From the NCBI RefSeq assembly GCF_029227915.1, contig NC_079885.1, positions 21,525,001-21,589,000 of the forward strand: 64,000 nucleotides of DNA, read 5' to 3'. The stretch comes from Hydractinia symbiolongicarpus (taxonomy: Eukaryota; Cnidaria; Hydrozoa; Anthoathecata; Hydractiniidae). Shown piece after piece: positions 16,779 through 28,910 of this stretch. The translations under genes were made by a program, and so were the position numbers. Positions within the stretch are counted from its first letter, which is position 1. Every line of letters begins with the position of its first letter. Under the pieces are notes generated by a model. The model was not told the origin of the DNA, did not search any database, and saw only the letters and a list, made by a program, of their open reading frames with translations.

Positions 16779-19700
16779 TCAATCCACGTGAGATTTTCGT
16801 GGAATCGTATTCACGAGGTGGTTTTCGTAAACAAACTTCTTTACTTGACCGAAGATATACAGAAATATAAGAAGTATGGCTAGATACTGAATCCAAGCGA
16901 ATTTGATCAACTGCCAAAACCCAGGTCGATAGCTAAATACAGGTTAAGGTTAATCGCTAGGTATGGATGGATGAAGTCACGTTGTTTACAATCTACACAT
17001 TACACGACAAAGTATTAACGTAGCGTTTCGAAATTTGTAGCAATAAAAGTTCGCCGCTTTTTCTTATGTCAAAGGAAGCCGACATTCTCTTTTTTGTTTC
17101 ATTGGGTTCGAAATGTTTTAAAATGAATGAAAATAAAAAAAGAAGAAAATTTCTTTGACAAAATATTTAAACTACAGATACAAATTTTTTTAACCGGTTA
17201 AAATTCCTTAAAACCAAGCTTGCTGCCCCTCAGACAATTTCCCCCGCTAATTTTCTCCTAAATAATTGTCCCCACCCTCCCCCCTGGACAATTTCCAACT
17301 AGGATAAATTCGATTTCGACAATTGACACCCTGGATAACTCCCACTTTGGACTATTCCCTTTCAATTATTGCCCCCGGACAACTAGGATAACATTGCCCC
17401 CGGAAAACGCCACCGCAACAATTCTTTGCCACTAAATGACACCAGAATTTTTTATTTGTTTTTTATGAAGAACACGATGGAAACATGTACGTACCGTCAC
17501 GTTGCTTTCAAGTAAATAACATTTATTTAACAATAATTATCGCATTTTGTGACAGGACTTGTGCGTGCTTTAAAAAAGCGCAGTTGGACAACATTCGTAC
17601 ACTTTTCGAGTACTCAATTCACGTCACAATAAGAACTCCAGTCAGTAAATATCCGATGTGCCAATGTGCCAAAAATGGGACAATTGTTCAGGGACCAATT
17701 CACCAGGGGGGTTGATCAAGTAGGGGTGGAGGTAATTATCCAGGGAGGAAGTGGAGGAGTTAGGTAAATTTTGTGAAGGGGAAAATATAGAGGGGGTTTA
17801 TCCTAGAATCGCGCTAATGTATGGCACCAACTTTGGTGATTTTTGGGTTTTAATTAACAGGCTTTTTGCAAGCGTAAAATTGAGACATGTGTTTTAGTGC
17901 AGGCATTTTGTGACTTTTTCCAACTTTTATCTGGGCTTGTGACAAACAGATTTTTTTAACGATTTTTTTTTAATTTTTTAAATATCGAAAACGTCAGACA
18001 TCTACGTGAGATGTTGTATTCACATCATGCATGTTGCAAAGGTTTATGGGTACTAGAAATACAGAACAGAACAGATTGGAAGGAAATATCCGTTTAATGT
18101 CATTCGTGATCCCAACTCGGTCACTTTTAAATGCAATATTCCACAGATGTACCAAGTAACATGAACATCAATATTTCTGGAAATAACGGGTTTGTGTATC
18201 GTTGAAATAAGAATCTTTATTTGAAATTACGTCATTCTTGACTTCAATGACGTAATTAAACCACCTTTTGTGTAAATGTACAAACTTACCAAGAATCAAG
18301 GTCATAGCCGTACTTAAACCTAAAAACTTAAAGTGCATTGTAAGATGACAAAAATGATCTATTTGTGGCTTGCTAGCCATCATTTTTCATCCCTATGACG
18401 TCATCAAATTGATTTTTCACTGGGAATAACTTGCACTACAACGTTCTACAGCTATACCAAGTCTGTATGGCCCGTCCCCCAACCCCCGAGTACACTGGGC
18501 AAAAATAAGTTCAGTTAAAAATTTCCCTATTTTTCGCTTTGTTTTAGTTTGTAGTCTGCACAAGTATATACATCTACGGAATGTATCGTGGATAAGATTA
18601 CAGATATCACCACATAAAAAATATGAAAGGATACATAATTGTTTCCTCTGGGTATTCTATCTTGCCTTTAATAGTGAAAGGAGAGCCAAGACCACTCCTC
18701 CATACAGGATATCTTCCAATGTAATCTGTCGTAACTATGAAAAAGTTATCACAAAATTTGTTTCTTCGTGAACGGTCAAGACAATAATTTTACTGGATAA
18801 ATAAAATCTCGGCATTATCAATTTTATACCTTCCCTATTCACAATTTTATTTCCAGGAAATTTAATCATTTCATTTTGGCAGGTTTTATAAAATTCCTAC
18901 AACACTCTTATCCTTGTCAACGCAATTTGATTGATTGATTGATTTTATCAAATATCCTTATATTTTGTGGCACTTCGTGGCAAAAAAAGTGTATCGGAGA
19001 TGACAATTTTCCAAAAGTTATAAGCCTATGTCTATGTGCAGAAGTTTTTTCACATCTTCAGCGAAGTTAGGTTTCTTAAAAAATCAGACATTTTAAAAGA
19101 ATATTAAAAAATTACTAAAATTTTGGCATCCATGTAAGCTTCAAAATCTTCTGACGTATCCCCGAGTAATAAAAAGTTAATTCATTGTCATTTCCCTCAG
19201 TAATAAAAAGTTCCTTATTTTGGTTAAAATTCTTTATTTTGGTTAAAATTCCTTATTTTGGTTTAAGTTCCTTATTTTGGTTAAAATTCTTTATTTTGGT
19301 TAAAATTCCTTATTTTGGTTAAAATTCTTTATTTTGGTTAAAATTCCTTATTTTGGTTTAAGTTCCTTATTTTGGTTAAAATTCTTTATTTTGGTTAAAA
19401 TTCCTTATTTTGTTTAAAGTTCCTTATTTTGGTTAAAATTCCTTATTTTGGTTAAAATTCTTTATTTTGGTTAAAATTCTTTATTTTGGTTAAAATTCCT
19501 TATTTTGGTTAAAAGATCCTTATTTTGGTTAAAATTCCTTATTTTGGTTAAAATTCCTTATTTTGGTTTAAATTCCTTATTTTGGTTAAAATTCTTTATT
19601 TTGGTTAAAATTCCTTATTTTGGTTAAAATTCCTTATTTTGGTTAAAATTCCTTATTTTGGTTAAAAGTTCCTTATTTTGGTTAAAATTCCTTATTTTGG

Positions 19701-22700
19701 TTTAAGTTCCTTATTTTGGTTTAAATTCTTTATTTTGGTTAAAATTCCTTATTTTGGTTAAAATTCCTTATTTTGGTTTAAATTCCTTATTTTGGTTAAA
19801 AGTTCCTTATTTTGGTTTAAATTCTTTATTTTGGTTTAAGTTCCTTATTTTGGTTAAAATTCTGTAATTTCTAAACCTGTACAAACTAAACTTGGAAATA
19901 AATTTCACAACTTTAATTTTAAACAAGAGTCCTTTACCACTTAGCTAAAAAGACAGAAAGTGGGATTTCTGGTAACTGCTGCGCTATAACACACCTCACT
20001 TCATAGTATACGAAGCTGTAGAAGTGACATGCTTACAAACTACACTTTTTTTAAAAACAACGCCAAATTTATGATATCGCCTGAAAAAATATCTTCAATA
20101 TGTTAAACAATTTGTTTGGCAAATAATGCTCAAATAACAAAAAAAATTCAAAGTGCGAATTTAAGTCCTTTTGTCAGCGATAACTCCTTGCCATTAAACT
20201 TACAGTGGCACTACATAAGAATTTGACATAAATGGACAAAGTAGATCGAATAAGTATGACTGAAGAATAAACTAAACAGAATATATACAAAAATTCAAAG
20301 CTAATCTAAAAGGAAACACTGAAATAAACAATTGTCCCTGTATAATATAACCAAGGTACACAATAAATAATCTTTGGCCGTTTTTCTTAACTAGCTAAAC
20401 AGTGTTTTGGGCGAAATTCAAATAATCAATTATACATAAAAAAACTCACCTTTTCTGCCTTGATACCTTTCAAAAATAGTTTGCAGCTTCAACTCATTGA
20501 CGGTTGATGCTTTGGGGTCGATAATTGAAGTCTAAAATCATAAAAAAAGCTTGCAGAAACTGGCATATTTTTATTTACGTACGCCATTTTCAACAAAAGC
20601 TTCCCCTTCCTTTCTCAGGGTGGCTACATATTAAAGACTACGCAGTTTGAGGACAATTTAGGAGGTTTCTGAGTCAAATTGTAGGAGAAAACAGTAACAT
20701 ATACAAACTATCTCATATTTTAGAAGATTTCGCTTTGATTTTAAGAAAAATCAATATTTTAGGAGGTCTGAAAAAAAGTCATCATGTTTAAAGAAACAAT
20801 GATAAAATAAAGAATTTTTTTTTTCTAAAATATTCTTTTAATAAATTGAAAAGACTGGAATCTCACAAGCTTTTAAAAACAGAAATTTCCGTACTCAGCA
20901 ATCGTGCGTCTTAGAAGCAGTGTCCACTACAAAAAATGCATGCACAAACACAAAATAGCACCAATCTAGGCAAGTTCATTGGCTAAAATTATGAAATTAC
21001 AACCAGCGCAGCCACAAGCATTACCTACCTGTTGCTCAATATGGACTGCTTCGATACGCATGCTAAGAGAACGTAGTAACCTAAGTGCTATCGGTTGCAC
21101 GCCCAGCAAAATTCATTGCAGACACCTAGCATGTTTGATCAGAACACTTTTACTTACATTAAACTGAGTGTAGGATCCTTTATGAGGTAGGGGTGCTTTT
21201 TGATGGAACCGTAACTCTCCTTGGGTGTAAAAATCTTTCCCCGGTGAGGGAGATGTGTAGTAGATGTAAGCTAGAGATTCCATTTGAAGGCTTGTGAATT
21301 TCTAATAAAAAGTACAGAGTAACATAAAATAAGATTGAATGATACAACAGAATTAAAAAAATGGATAAGATACTAAGTGGTTTCCCTGTGGTGGGGTTCT
21401 TATTGTCTGCAAAATTTTTGGGATGTTGACCTCTCGAAGAAAATACTAATTTGGTTTACGTGCACTCGTGTAAACAGGATTAGAGTCAACACAGTTTTAG
21501 GTCTAGCGAACAAATGGCAACTATCATCTTGCCATGATTCTTTGTGGTAATCATTTTAACTAGTAAAGTTTGAGTTTATATCTCTTAATAGGTACCAGTG
21601 GTAGAAATTAATAAACATAACATCAGAAAATTCAGTGATCCACCTTTTGGGCTCAAGAAAAATGCACATAATTATTTTTCACGAGAGTTTAAAGTTGCGT
21701 TTTTGGTGTATATATAAGTAAATTAGCTTTTGTTTATCATTTTACAAATTTAGACCACAAAATGCTTGTTTAATCTTATTCACTTGTGCAAGTTCTGGTC
21801 AAGGCCGAACCGTGTTTCGCACTGATTGTGTTTGTGTGACATTCTACAGTTTTTCCTCTATCTTAAAGTAAAAGCACAAATATTACTATGAACAAGATAT
21901 AGTGTACATATACTAAAACCTATACTAAATAGCCTTTATGCGTAAGTAAATGTTTCAAGGTAAGCATCCTATCCTAAATTTACACCCCTAACCCTCAGCA
22001 GCCTCTTCCCAGAAAATTCTTAGACTATAAAAGTGGGTAAAAAGGTAAATATTCTTACATGAAGTTTATAGTCGAAAAAGAAAAGAAGTTGAACAGATTG
22101 TATCTCTTCATGATCCAGTAGTGGAACATCTATGTCGAACTGAAAATAATCTTTTCTTCCATCATAATCTTCGTCCAGTTCGAAGGACTGAAACATGTGA
22201 AAGACAGTATAGGATTGTATGTTTTGTTAAAGCTAACAATAATCTAATCGTCTCAGTTTGTATAGATTCGTGCTATCCTGAAAAAGCTTTGGTGTATTAT
22301 ATATGTTACATTATCTTAAAATGTTGCTAGTTCCAATTCCACATTTTACAAAAATCTTAAAGTCGTAATAATTGCACTAACAAAAAGGCGTTATTCCACT
22401 TGATGTTTTATTATGAAAACAGATAACTCTCCAATATAAAACAAAAGCAATGCACTTGCTGACGTCATTAAAACCAACAACAAAAAATTTATAAAATATA
22501 ACAAAAGCTTGTATCTTGTTAATAAAACTAGGCATACAGTCATACAGATGTTTCACATTGTTTGAAATATATATATTTTTAATAATAACACAACAAAATA
22601 CACAGTGGATGATGTTAGCCAAAAATTTTATCTCTTTCTTAATAAACCTTACATTGATTTTTAAAGGACCCTTTAGCTCTCAGGAGTTCTGGCAGTCAAC

Positions 22701-25153
22701 CAGTCAGGTGACTTTTGTCTAATTTTTAAACAGTAGATCTATGTGACCAGTTATCTTAGGGTTTAGGGATTTAATAGAGCAATGGAACCAAGGGCCTGCT
22801 CTGAAAAATATTAGGTTGAGAAGGCATCTTTAAATAGCTGCTGACAGGGTAAATATTTACAAATAATTATTGTATAGATAAAAAAAAGTTTTAAATCTCA
22901 GTTGGGAAAACATTAACCAACTAGAATGAGGCTGCTTGCCTTTACTTAACCATTATTTGAGGTATCAGGCGCCAAAGTCTGAAAAGTCATTTTAATTTGT
23001 TTGCAATCATTTTATTAACCGTATTTCCAGTAGAATATCCTCTTGCTGGCAACATTGAGTAACCTAAAAAATTTTCCCCTTTTGGGACATTCTAATAATT
23101 ACAGCATATAAACCTCATTTTGTGTATTTTAATCACTTACCAATGCGAGTTATGAAGATTCATGTGAAAGAATAGTTTTTTTTCTGTGTATAAATTTCCT
23201 GTCAAGAAGCATTAAATAACTTACTGGTGGTCATAGGAGAAGCAATAATAAAAACAATAACTTCCAAGAGTCTTTTATATTGCACTTGTAGTGCATTTGT
23301 ATTGCATTAATAAATAATGATAATAAAAAGCACAACTAATAAATAAGTGGTAATCGAAGATTGTTGCATGGATAGGCAGCGTTTCAAATCAATGGTTTGG
23401 GTACAGTTGTGCTTTAACTGATCTGCAGTCGAGTTTAAATTAAATACGAAAGTCAAATAGTGGGATAAATTTTCATTCTTTGTTGCATAACTTTGGTCAC
23501 TATTACATCTATTGAAATTGCTTGATTGTTTTTTATCCCATCATTACATGCAATACTGCAATTTCATACTTGATTATACATGTTGATCTGATTATCATGT
23601 GCAATACCGCCTTTACCTATCTAAACCTTTAAACTAATAGAATGGATTGACAAATTTTCATGAAGGGTCAACACAGTTTCGTAGACATTGACAAATATAT
23701 GACCGAAAGAGAAAACAATCCGTTGTCAACTGTGTATTCTTTTAAATCAATAGAGAGAATACAGCAATGGCATAAAGAAGTCTTACAAGCCAAGTCAGTC
23801 AGTCAGTTAACCCCAGAAAGAAGAGAAGCACCTATCATTAATAACCAACATTGATCAAAGAAAAAACTTAAGAATAAAAAATTTAACCAAAAGGAGCACA
23901 CACCTTCGCACGCCATTCAAAATTATAAGGGTGCGAACATCACACACCTAAAAATTGTGAAGGATCATGGTGTGCGAAGCTTACGCACAAGAATTTTTAT
24001 GCCTGACCCTGGAAAACGGACTTTCCTGATTGTGTTGCTGGCATTGTGCAAAATTCTTTTTTGGTTTATAACACCTGATTAGTGAGATTTAAAGAGAATG
24101 TACTAAATTTCCTGTTATTTGTTTTAAATTGCGCTCGTTCTTGTGCTAGCAATGGTGTTTTAATTGTCTTCAAATGAGTGGTTAAATGCCAGATAAGAAA
24201 ATGTTATATTGGATCTTTAATGCACTTATTGAATATAGTAAACTTGTAATAGCTTATATTTGTTATAGTTAACTGTATTGCCCATGGGTTGGACATTCTA
24301 ATAATTACTGTTTTTAAACCTAACTTTGTATATTTCACTCACTAACGAGTTCAAATTATGAAGATTGTTGTGTAAGAATAGTGTTGTATCTTTTCCATGT
24401 ATAAATTTTAGGTCAAGCACATAAAACAACTTATACAGAAAAACTCATAGGGACTCAATAATTCATAATACATTTAAAAATTAGAATAAACTCTTACCCT
24501 TATAGTTGGAATCCTAACTTTATCTCCCAATAAGAGGTTAAAGTTTGGGTAAGTACTATAACCAATTAGTGAGCCTGGATCTGAACCTTGCACCAGCAAT
24601 ATGAGATGATGTTTATAATTTACTTCTGGTTGCTCACGATATGTGCTTTCTTTCAACCAGAACCCTGTAAAAATCAAAACAACCACATGTATTTTAGAGG
24701 ATTTGATTTTTTAATTTTGAAGAAAAATAAAAGCAAAGTTTTTTTAATTTTTTTATTTAGGCTGTAATTATCTGATAGCTATTTTCAACTAATTAATAAA
24801 AGAAATCCTAGCATTAATTAACTAAAAAGACTTTACCACAGGTTTAATACACCACAGTATAACTTTTAACATTTATAGGTACCATCAGGGTTGCTATAAC
24901 CCTGATGGTAGCTATAGATGTAAACAAATAACACTGCCAATCATGTATAACATATACCAATGTATATATATATATAAACTTATAACAATTTTAGATGCTA
25001 AAATAAAATTTTACCTAGACTGTTATATGCCAGAAAAAGAGGACTCAAATATGTAATACCAATGACAAATATGCTAAATATGGTTGCAAAACTGCAAATG
25101 TGAGCTCGAAATTGTCTGGTTACGACTTCATTGTGTACATTGTAAACAACCAT
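16779..25153 (-). CDS. TMEM231: TMEM231, complete gene of seven coding exons
   Basis: Transmembrane protein of the ciliary transition zone, part of the MKS/B9 complex that gates membrane proteins into the cilium (family knowledge). Coding exons: 25015-25153, 24498-24664, 22059-22187, 21158-21301, 20450-20531, 18635-18734 and 16779-16932. Phases join exactly for 915 nt, giving 304 residues against about 316 in human. A membrane segment lies at residues about 20-42, then GFWLKESTYREQPEV, then a luminal domain including KFTSLQMESLAYIYYTS and ELRFHQKAPL. A second membrane segment follows YRPGFWQLIKFAWIQY, and the tail is short. These blocks match vertebrate TMEM231 in order and spacing. Intron 5 carries a 19-bp minisatellite and intron 2 holds two diverged direct repeats. 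The start codon at 25153 is the first Met of an exon that leads straight into the first membrane segment. Confidence 0.94.
17220..17800. repeat. degenerate C-rich / G-rich foldback patch
   Basis: The left part (17220-17420) repeats loose units such as CCCCCGGACAA and GGACAATT; the right part (17690-17790) is G-rich and partly complementary. It lies in TMEM231 intron 6. An old inverted-repeat element is possible, but no clean termini were seen. Confidence 0.25.
19210..19862. repeat. 19-bp minisatellite, about 34 copies
   Basis: Tandem copies of TTCCTTATTTTGGTTAAAA, with C/T and A/T variants and occasional 1-bp insertions, fill about 650 bp of TMEM231 intron 5. Period 19 was checked at consecutive unit starts 19211, 19230 and 19249. 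Confidence 0.95.
23083..23222. repeat. diverged direct repeat, copy 1
   Basis: This stretch, beginning GGACATTCTAATAATTAC, re-occurs at 24288-24434 with substitutions and small indels, including GTATAAATTT and the TCAAG block near the end. Both copies lie in TMEM231 intron 2. Confidence 0.6.
24288..24434. repeat. diverged direct repeat, copy 2
   Basis: Same order of blocks as 23083-23222, in the same orientation. Its right end lies close to exon 2 of TMEM231. It could be an old segmental duplication or two copies of an unrecognised element. Confidence 0.6.
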
Positions 25154-26073
25154 TGTACTACCATTTTAGTAACATCACACAAACTATAATGTGTCTTCTT
25201 GTTCCTATAAAAATTCAAAAAATGGATTTTGTGTTCTGGATTTCATTAGCTCTATAAGGTAGCCTTCGAAATTTGTTAAAATCTTTACAATTATATACAT
25301 TCTCGAAATAGCTAAAATTCTGATCCATTTTGTATGTAAATATTCTGATTCGTTTTAGCCAAAATTTTCTATCATAAAGATGCTGCAGTATACAACATTA
25401 CAGGCAGATATATGATTCCAATTAAGCTTTGTACAATAGAATTTTTCAAAAATTAAAACATAGTGAAACCAGAAGAGTTGGATAAAAGTTTGATCTTATT
25501 AACTTTTTACTAAATAAGGTCCAACAGAACTAACAATAACTAATCTTCCACATAAAGTGACCTGTAATGGAAGCTTTCCATATGAAATCTTTTATGAAGT
25601 TTTGCCCTCTTTATTTTATTTTAATAAATTATGGTACAAAATTAGCATTAGCATGTCGTTAAGAGGGAGAGGGTCAGTGATAATTTTATTTTATAAGGTT
25701 AGCCTCACTAATTTGGGGGACACAACCTGTCAATTGTACCTGTCAATTGTTTCAAAAAGAAACCACAAGGTGGTTCTAGAGTATTTAAAGCTTTCACCTG
25801 AGCTTTGACAGGAACCTGGGTTTTTTTGAAGCATTTGACTCCATTTTGTTTATAAAAAAGTGTATATGTATTCAGATGCTAAACCACTTGGTAATGTTCC
25901 TATACTGAATGCAAAGAGATCACACTTGATTCTTCTTATTTGCATTCTTGATAATCAAATTTTATATCATAGTGATTTGCTTCTCTTTTGCTTGTTGTAG
26001 CTATGTTTTCTTGGTTACTTGGGTTTATATAGCAAACACTATATATGTGCACAAAATTTATGTATATTTTTTG
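25154..26073. other. TMEM231 upstream region, no gene seen
   Basis: AT-rich sequence 5' of TMEM231 that should contain its promoter. The open frame at 25557-25808 shows no recognisable domain and is not called. Confidence 0.4.
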
Positions 26074-26391
26074 TGACGCCGTAGATTAGTGGTTATACAG
26101 CTCTCATACTCTGTGCAGGAGACCAGGGTTCGATTTTTCTTGACGGCGATTCAACATAACCTAAGCCATGTGAGGGAAATTGGGAAGATGGCACACTGTG
26201 TGGGCCGTTGGATGTTGCCGGGAGTTGTCTAGTTGAGCGCGGGCTCTAATTGGGTCTGCGCAGCTCAAAATGAGCATTAAATACTCTAGGACTCTCCATC
26301 TAAGCCATAGCCCCTCCTGGAAATAATAAACAGGGTATATCCCTTGATATTTGTGAGGCTAGCCAGGTAAAATATGCAAATCTATCTCTAT
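26074..26391 (+). mobile_element. tRNA-derived SINE, copy 1
   Basis: The 5' end has an A-box-like GATTAGTGGTTATA and a B-box-like GGTTCGATTTTT, as in RNA polymerase III promoters. A body follows with CACTGTGTGGGCCGTTGGATG, and the end is a short ATCT-rich tail. The same body is found in opposite orientation at 59226-59556, which shows that it is a dispersed family. Confidence 0.8.
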
Positions 26392-26574
26392 GTTTGTTAA
26401 CATAGAATATCTGTTGTGCTGGTGACTGTACTTGTGTAAACAGTGAAGTGTTGCGATTTTTGTTTTGTAATATTTCTTTTTTGTAATGTATGTAGCATCA
26501 CAAAAGTGTGGAAACGTTGCTGCACCTTTCCAATCAGAGCAAACACCCAATTAACCTGATTAATCAACTTGCCT

Positions 26575-27005
26575 AGTTAGTCAACAAGAAGTATAGCTCA
26601 GTTAGTCAACGTAAGGTAGCTCAGTTAGTCAACGTAAGGTAGCTCTGTTAGTCCATAAGGGGTTCTGTTAGTCAACGAGAGGTACCTCAGTTAGTCGGCG
26701 TGAGGTGGCTCAGTTAGTTGACAAGAGGTAGCTCAGTTAGTCAACGAGAGGTAGCTCAGTTAGTCGACAAGAGGGAGCTCAGTTAGTTAACGAGAGGGAG
26801 CTCAGTTAGTCGACGAGAGGGAGCTCAGTTAGTCGACGAGAGGTAGCAGCTCAGTTAGTCGACGAGAGGGAGCTCAGTTAGTCGACGAGAGGGAGCTCAG
26901 TTAGTCGACGAGAGGGAGCTCAGTTAGTCGACGAGAGGGAGCTCAGTTAGTCGACGAGAGGGAGCTCAGTTAGTCGACGAGAGGTAGCAGCTCAGTTAGT
27001 CGACC
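26575..27005. repeat. 23-bp minisatellite
   Basis: Units of GAGCTCAGTTAGTCGACGAG plus AGG, period 23, are most regular at 26760-27000 and degrade leftward. Each unit contains two 6-bp palindromes, GAGCTC and GTCGAC. There are no spacers, so it is not CRISPR-like. The period is not a multiple of three, so it is not coding. Confidence 0.93.
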
Positions 27006-28318
27006 TGGCTTAACTAGTCAAGCATCCTGCTGAAATCATTGTAAATTGCAGAATAGCTTCAACATGGAACAAATCTGTGTTCTTTATAGAAATTCTGTCC
27101 AAATATTGTCGTATTTAAAGAGCACAATCAGAACTTATGGGATAGCAGTCAAAAATTGTGACAACTCACAACAACAATAAAAATCGAACTTTTGATATAA
27201 CATCTCTATTTTTTGAAGTTAATTGGGGTCAAAAGAACAAACAATGTACTTTGTTATGTAGTATGGGCCAAATTTGCAGCTTACTACATAAACATTTTAG
27301 GAGTTTTCTAAAAGTGTCAGCCACATCAGTTTAAGCTGAATTCAAATACATTTAAGGACTTCTATTTTTTGGCTAAGGGCTCAAATTATTATATAAGTTT
27401 TAAGTGTTACAGATAAATTGATTATATATGAGTTCTAGGAAGCAGCTGACATTTCAGGAATTCAAGGATGTCTCCTAACATGCGTCAAAGGTAAATGGTT
27501 TGATTAGATTTTTTGTTATGTAAATGCTAGGAAGCTAGGAAGTCAGACTGAAAAATCATTTCTATAACCAATTGTGTGGCTTCGTAGTAGAAAAAAGCAG
27601 AAGAAAAAGAATTAGAATTAATTAATTAAGAATTAATTGAAAAAATTTTTAGGTTCATTCATTTTACATTTTTTTATTCCATAAACACTTCATCAGATGC
27701 CTTTAAAACGTGTTTGTGGCTGAAGAAGCAGTTTAGTCACATTTATTGTATAAATTTTATTGGTTGGCACACCAAATATATTCATTCAATAAATAAATAA
27801 ACTTTCAAAATAAAATTTCAAAACAATGTCATCTAGTAATACCTAACACAGTACTTAGCAAATTGTCAGCCACAAGATGGCAGCCGCTACAAGAAATTGT
27901 TTTGCAAAAAGTGTTGCAGTATATGTAGCTATAACCCCACCACAGCTGCTGAAATTGAAAGTGTCGTTTGTGTAGTTCTTGAAAAGACTATATTTGATAC
28001 AATTTGCTTGATAATTTTATAGTTAAATGAAGTTACACAACTGTATACTTCAATGGTTGTATTTGTCTGTGGAATTACGGAATTCAGTTTTTATCAGGAC
28101 CCCCTAACTTATTTGACACCCTAGAGTACTCTTGGCGGCGTATATCCTTCGAAACTAGTGAGGCTAACCACATAAAACATAAAACACACACTACTAGTCT
28201 TCCAGCATGCTTCTTTTCATTCGTTTCTTTTCGTTGTTATAAACCATTTTGAATTCTTGTAAAGTGATCACCAAATCCATTGTGAAAAACGGGGGATTTT
28301 TGGGGGAATGACTGAATC
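27006..28318. other. intergenic, no gene seen
   Basis: AT-rich sequence between two tandem arrays. No conserved motif, exon or element end was recognised. Confidence 0.45.
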
Positions 28319-28910
28319 GACAGAAAATTTATGTATTTTTTATGAATTATGAAGGTATTATGCAGTATTATGCAGTATTATGCGATATTACGTTGGTTAT
28401 GGATTATTAACAGAAAAAATATGTATTTGTTATGTAGCGACAGAGAGTATTATGAAGGTATTATGCAGTATTATGCGATATTACGTTGGTATGGCCATCG
28501 CCAAAAAATTTATGTATTTTTTATGAATTATGAAGGTATTATGCAGTATTATGCAGTATTATGCGATATTACGTTGGTTATGGCCATCGACAGAAAAAAT
28601 ATGTATTTTTATGTAACGATAGAGAGTATTATGAAGGCATTATGCAGTATTATGCGATATTACGTTGGTATGGCCATCGACAGAAAATTTATGTACTTTT
28701 TTTGAATTATGAAGGTATTATGCAGTATTATGCAGTATTATGCGATATTACGTTGGTTATGGATTATTGACAGAAAAAATATGTATTTATTATGTAGCGA
28801 CAGAGAGTATTATGAAGGTATTATGCAGTATTATGCAGTATTATGCAGTATTATGCGATATTACGTTGGTATGACCATCGACAGAAAAAATATGTATTTG
28901 TTATATAGAG
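28319..28910. repeat. 90-bp tandem array with alternating monomers
   Basis: Unit starts (ACAGAAAA followed by TTT or AAAT) lie at 28319, 28409, 28499, 28589, 28679 and 28769, exactly 90 bp apart. A last partial unit sits at 28880 after a 21-bp expansion. Two monomer types alternate, one containing TTTATGAATTATGAAGG and the other GACAGAGAGTATTATGAAGG, giving a 180-bp higher-order period. Because 90 is divisible by three, long open frames arise by chance; they are not genes. Confidence 0.92.

Noticed and set aside
26074-26150. Genuine tRNA gene at SINE copy 1
   Set aside because: Box motifs are joined to a long conserved body repeated at 59 kb; no full cloverleaf.
26575-27005. CRISPR-like array
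   Set aside because: Units are directly adjacent with no unique spacers, and the sequence is clearly eukaryotic.
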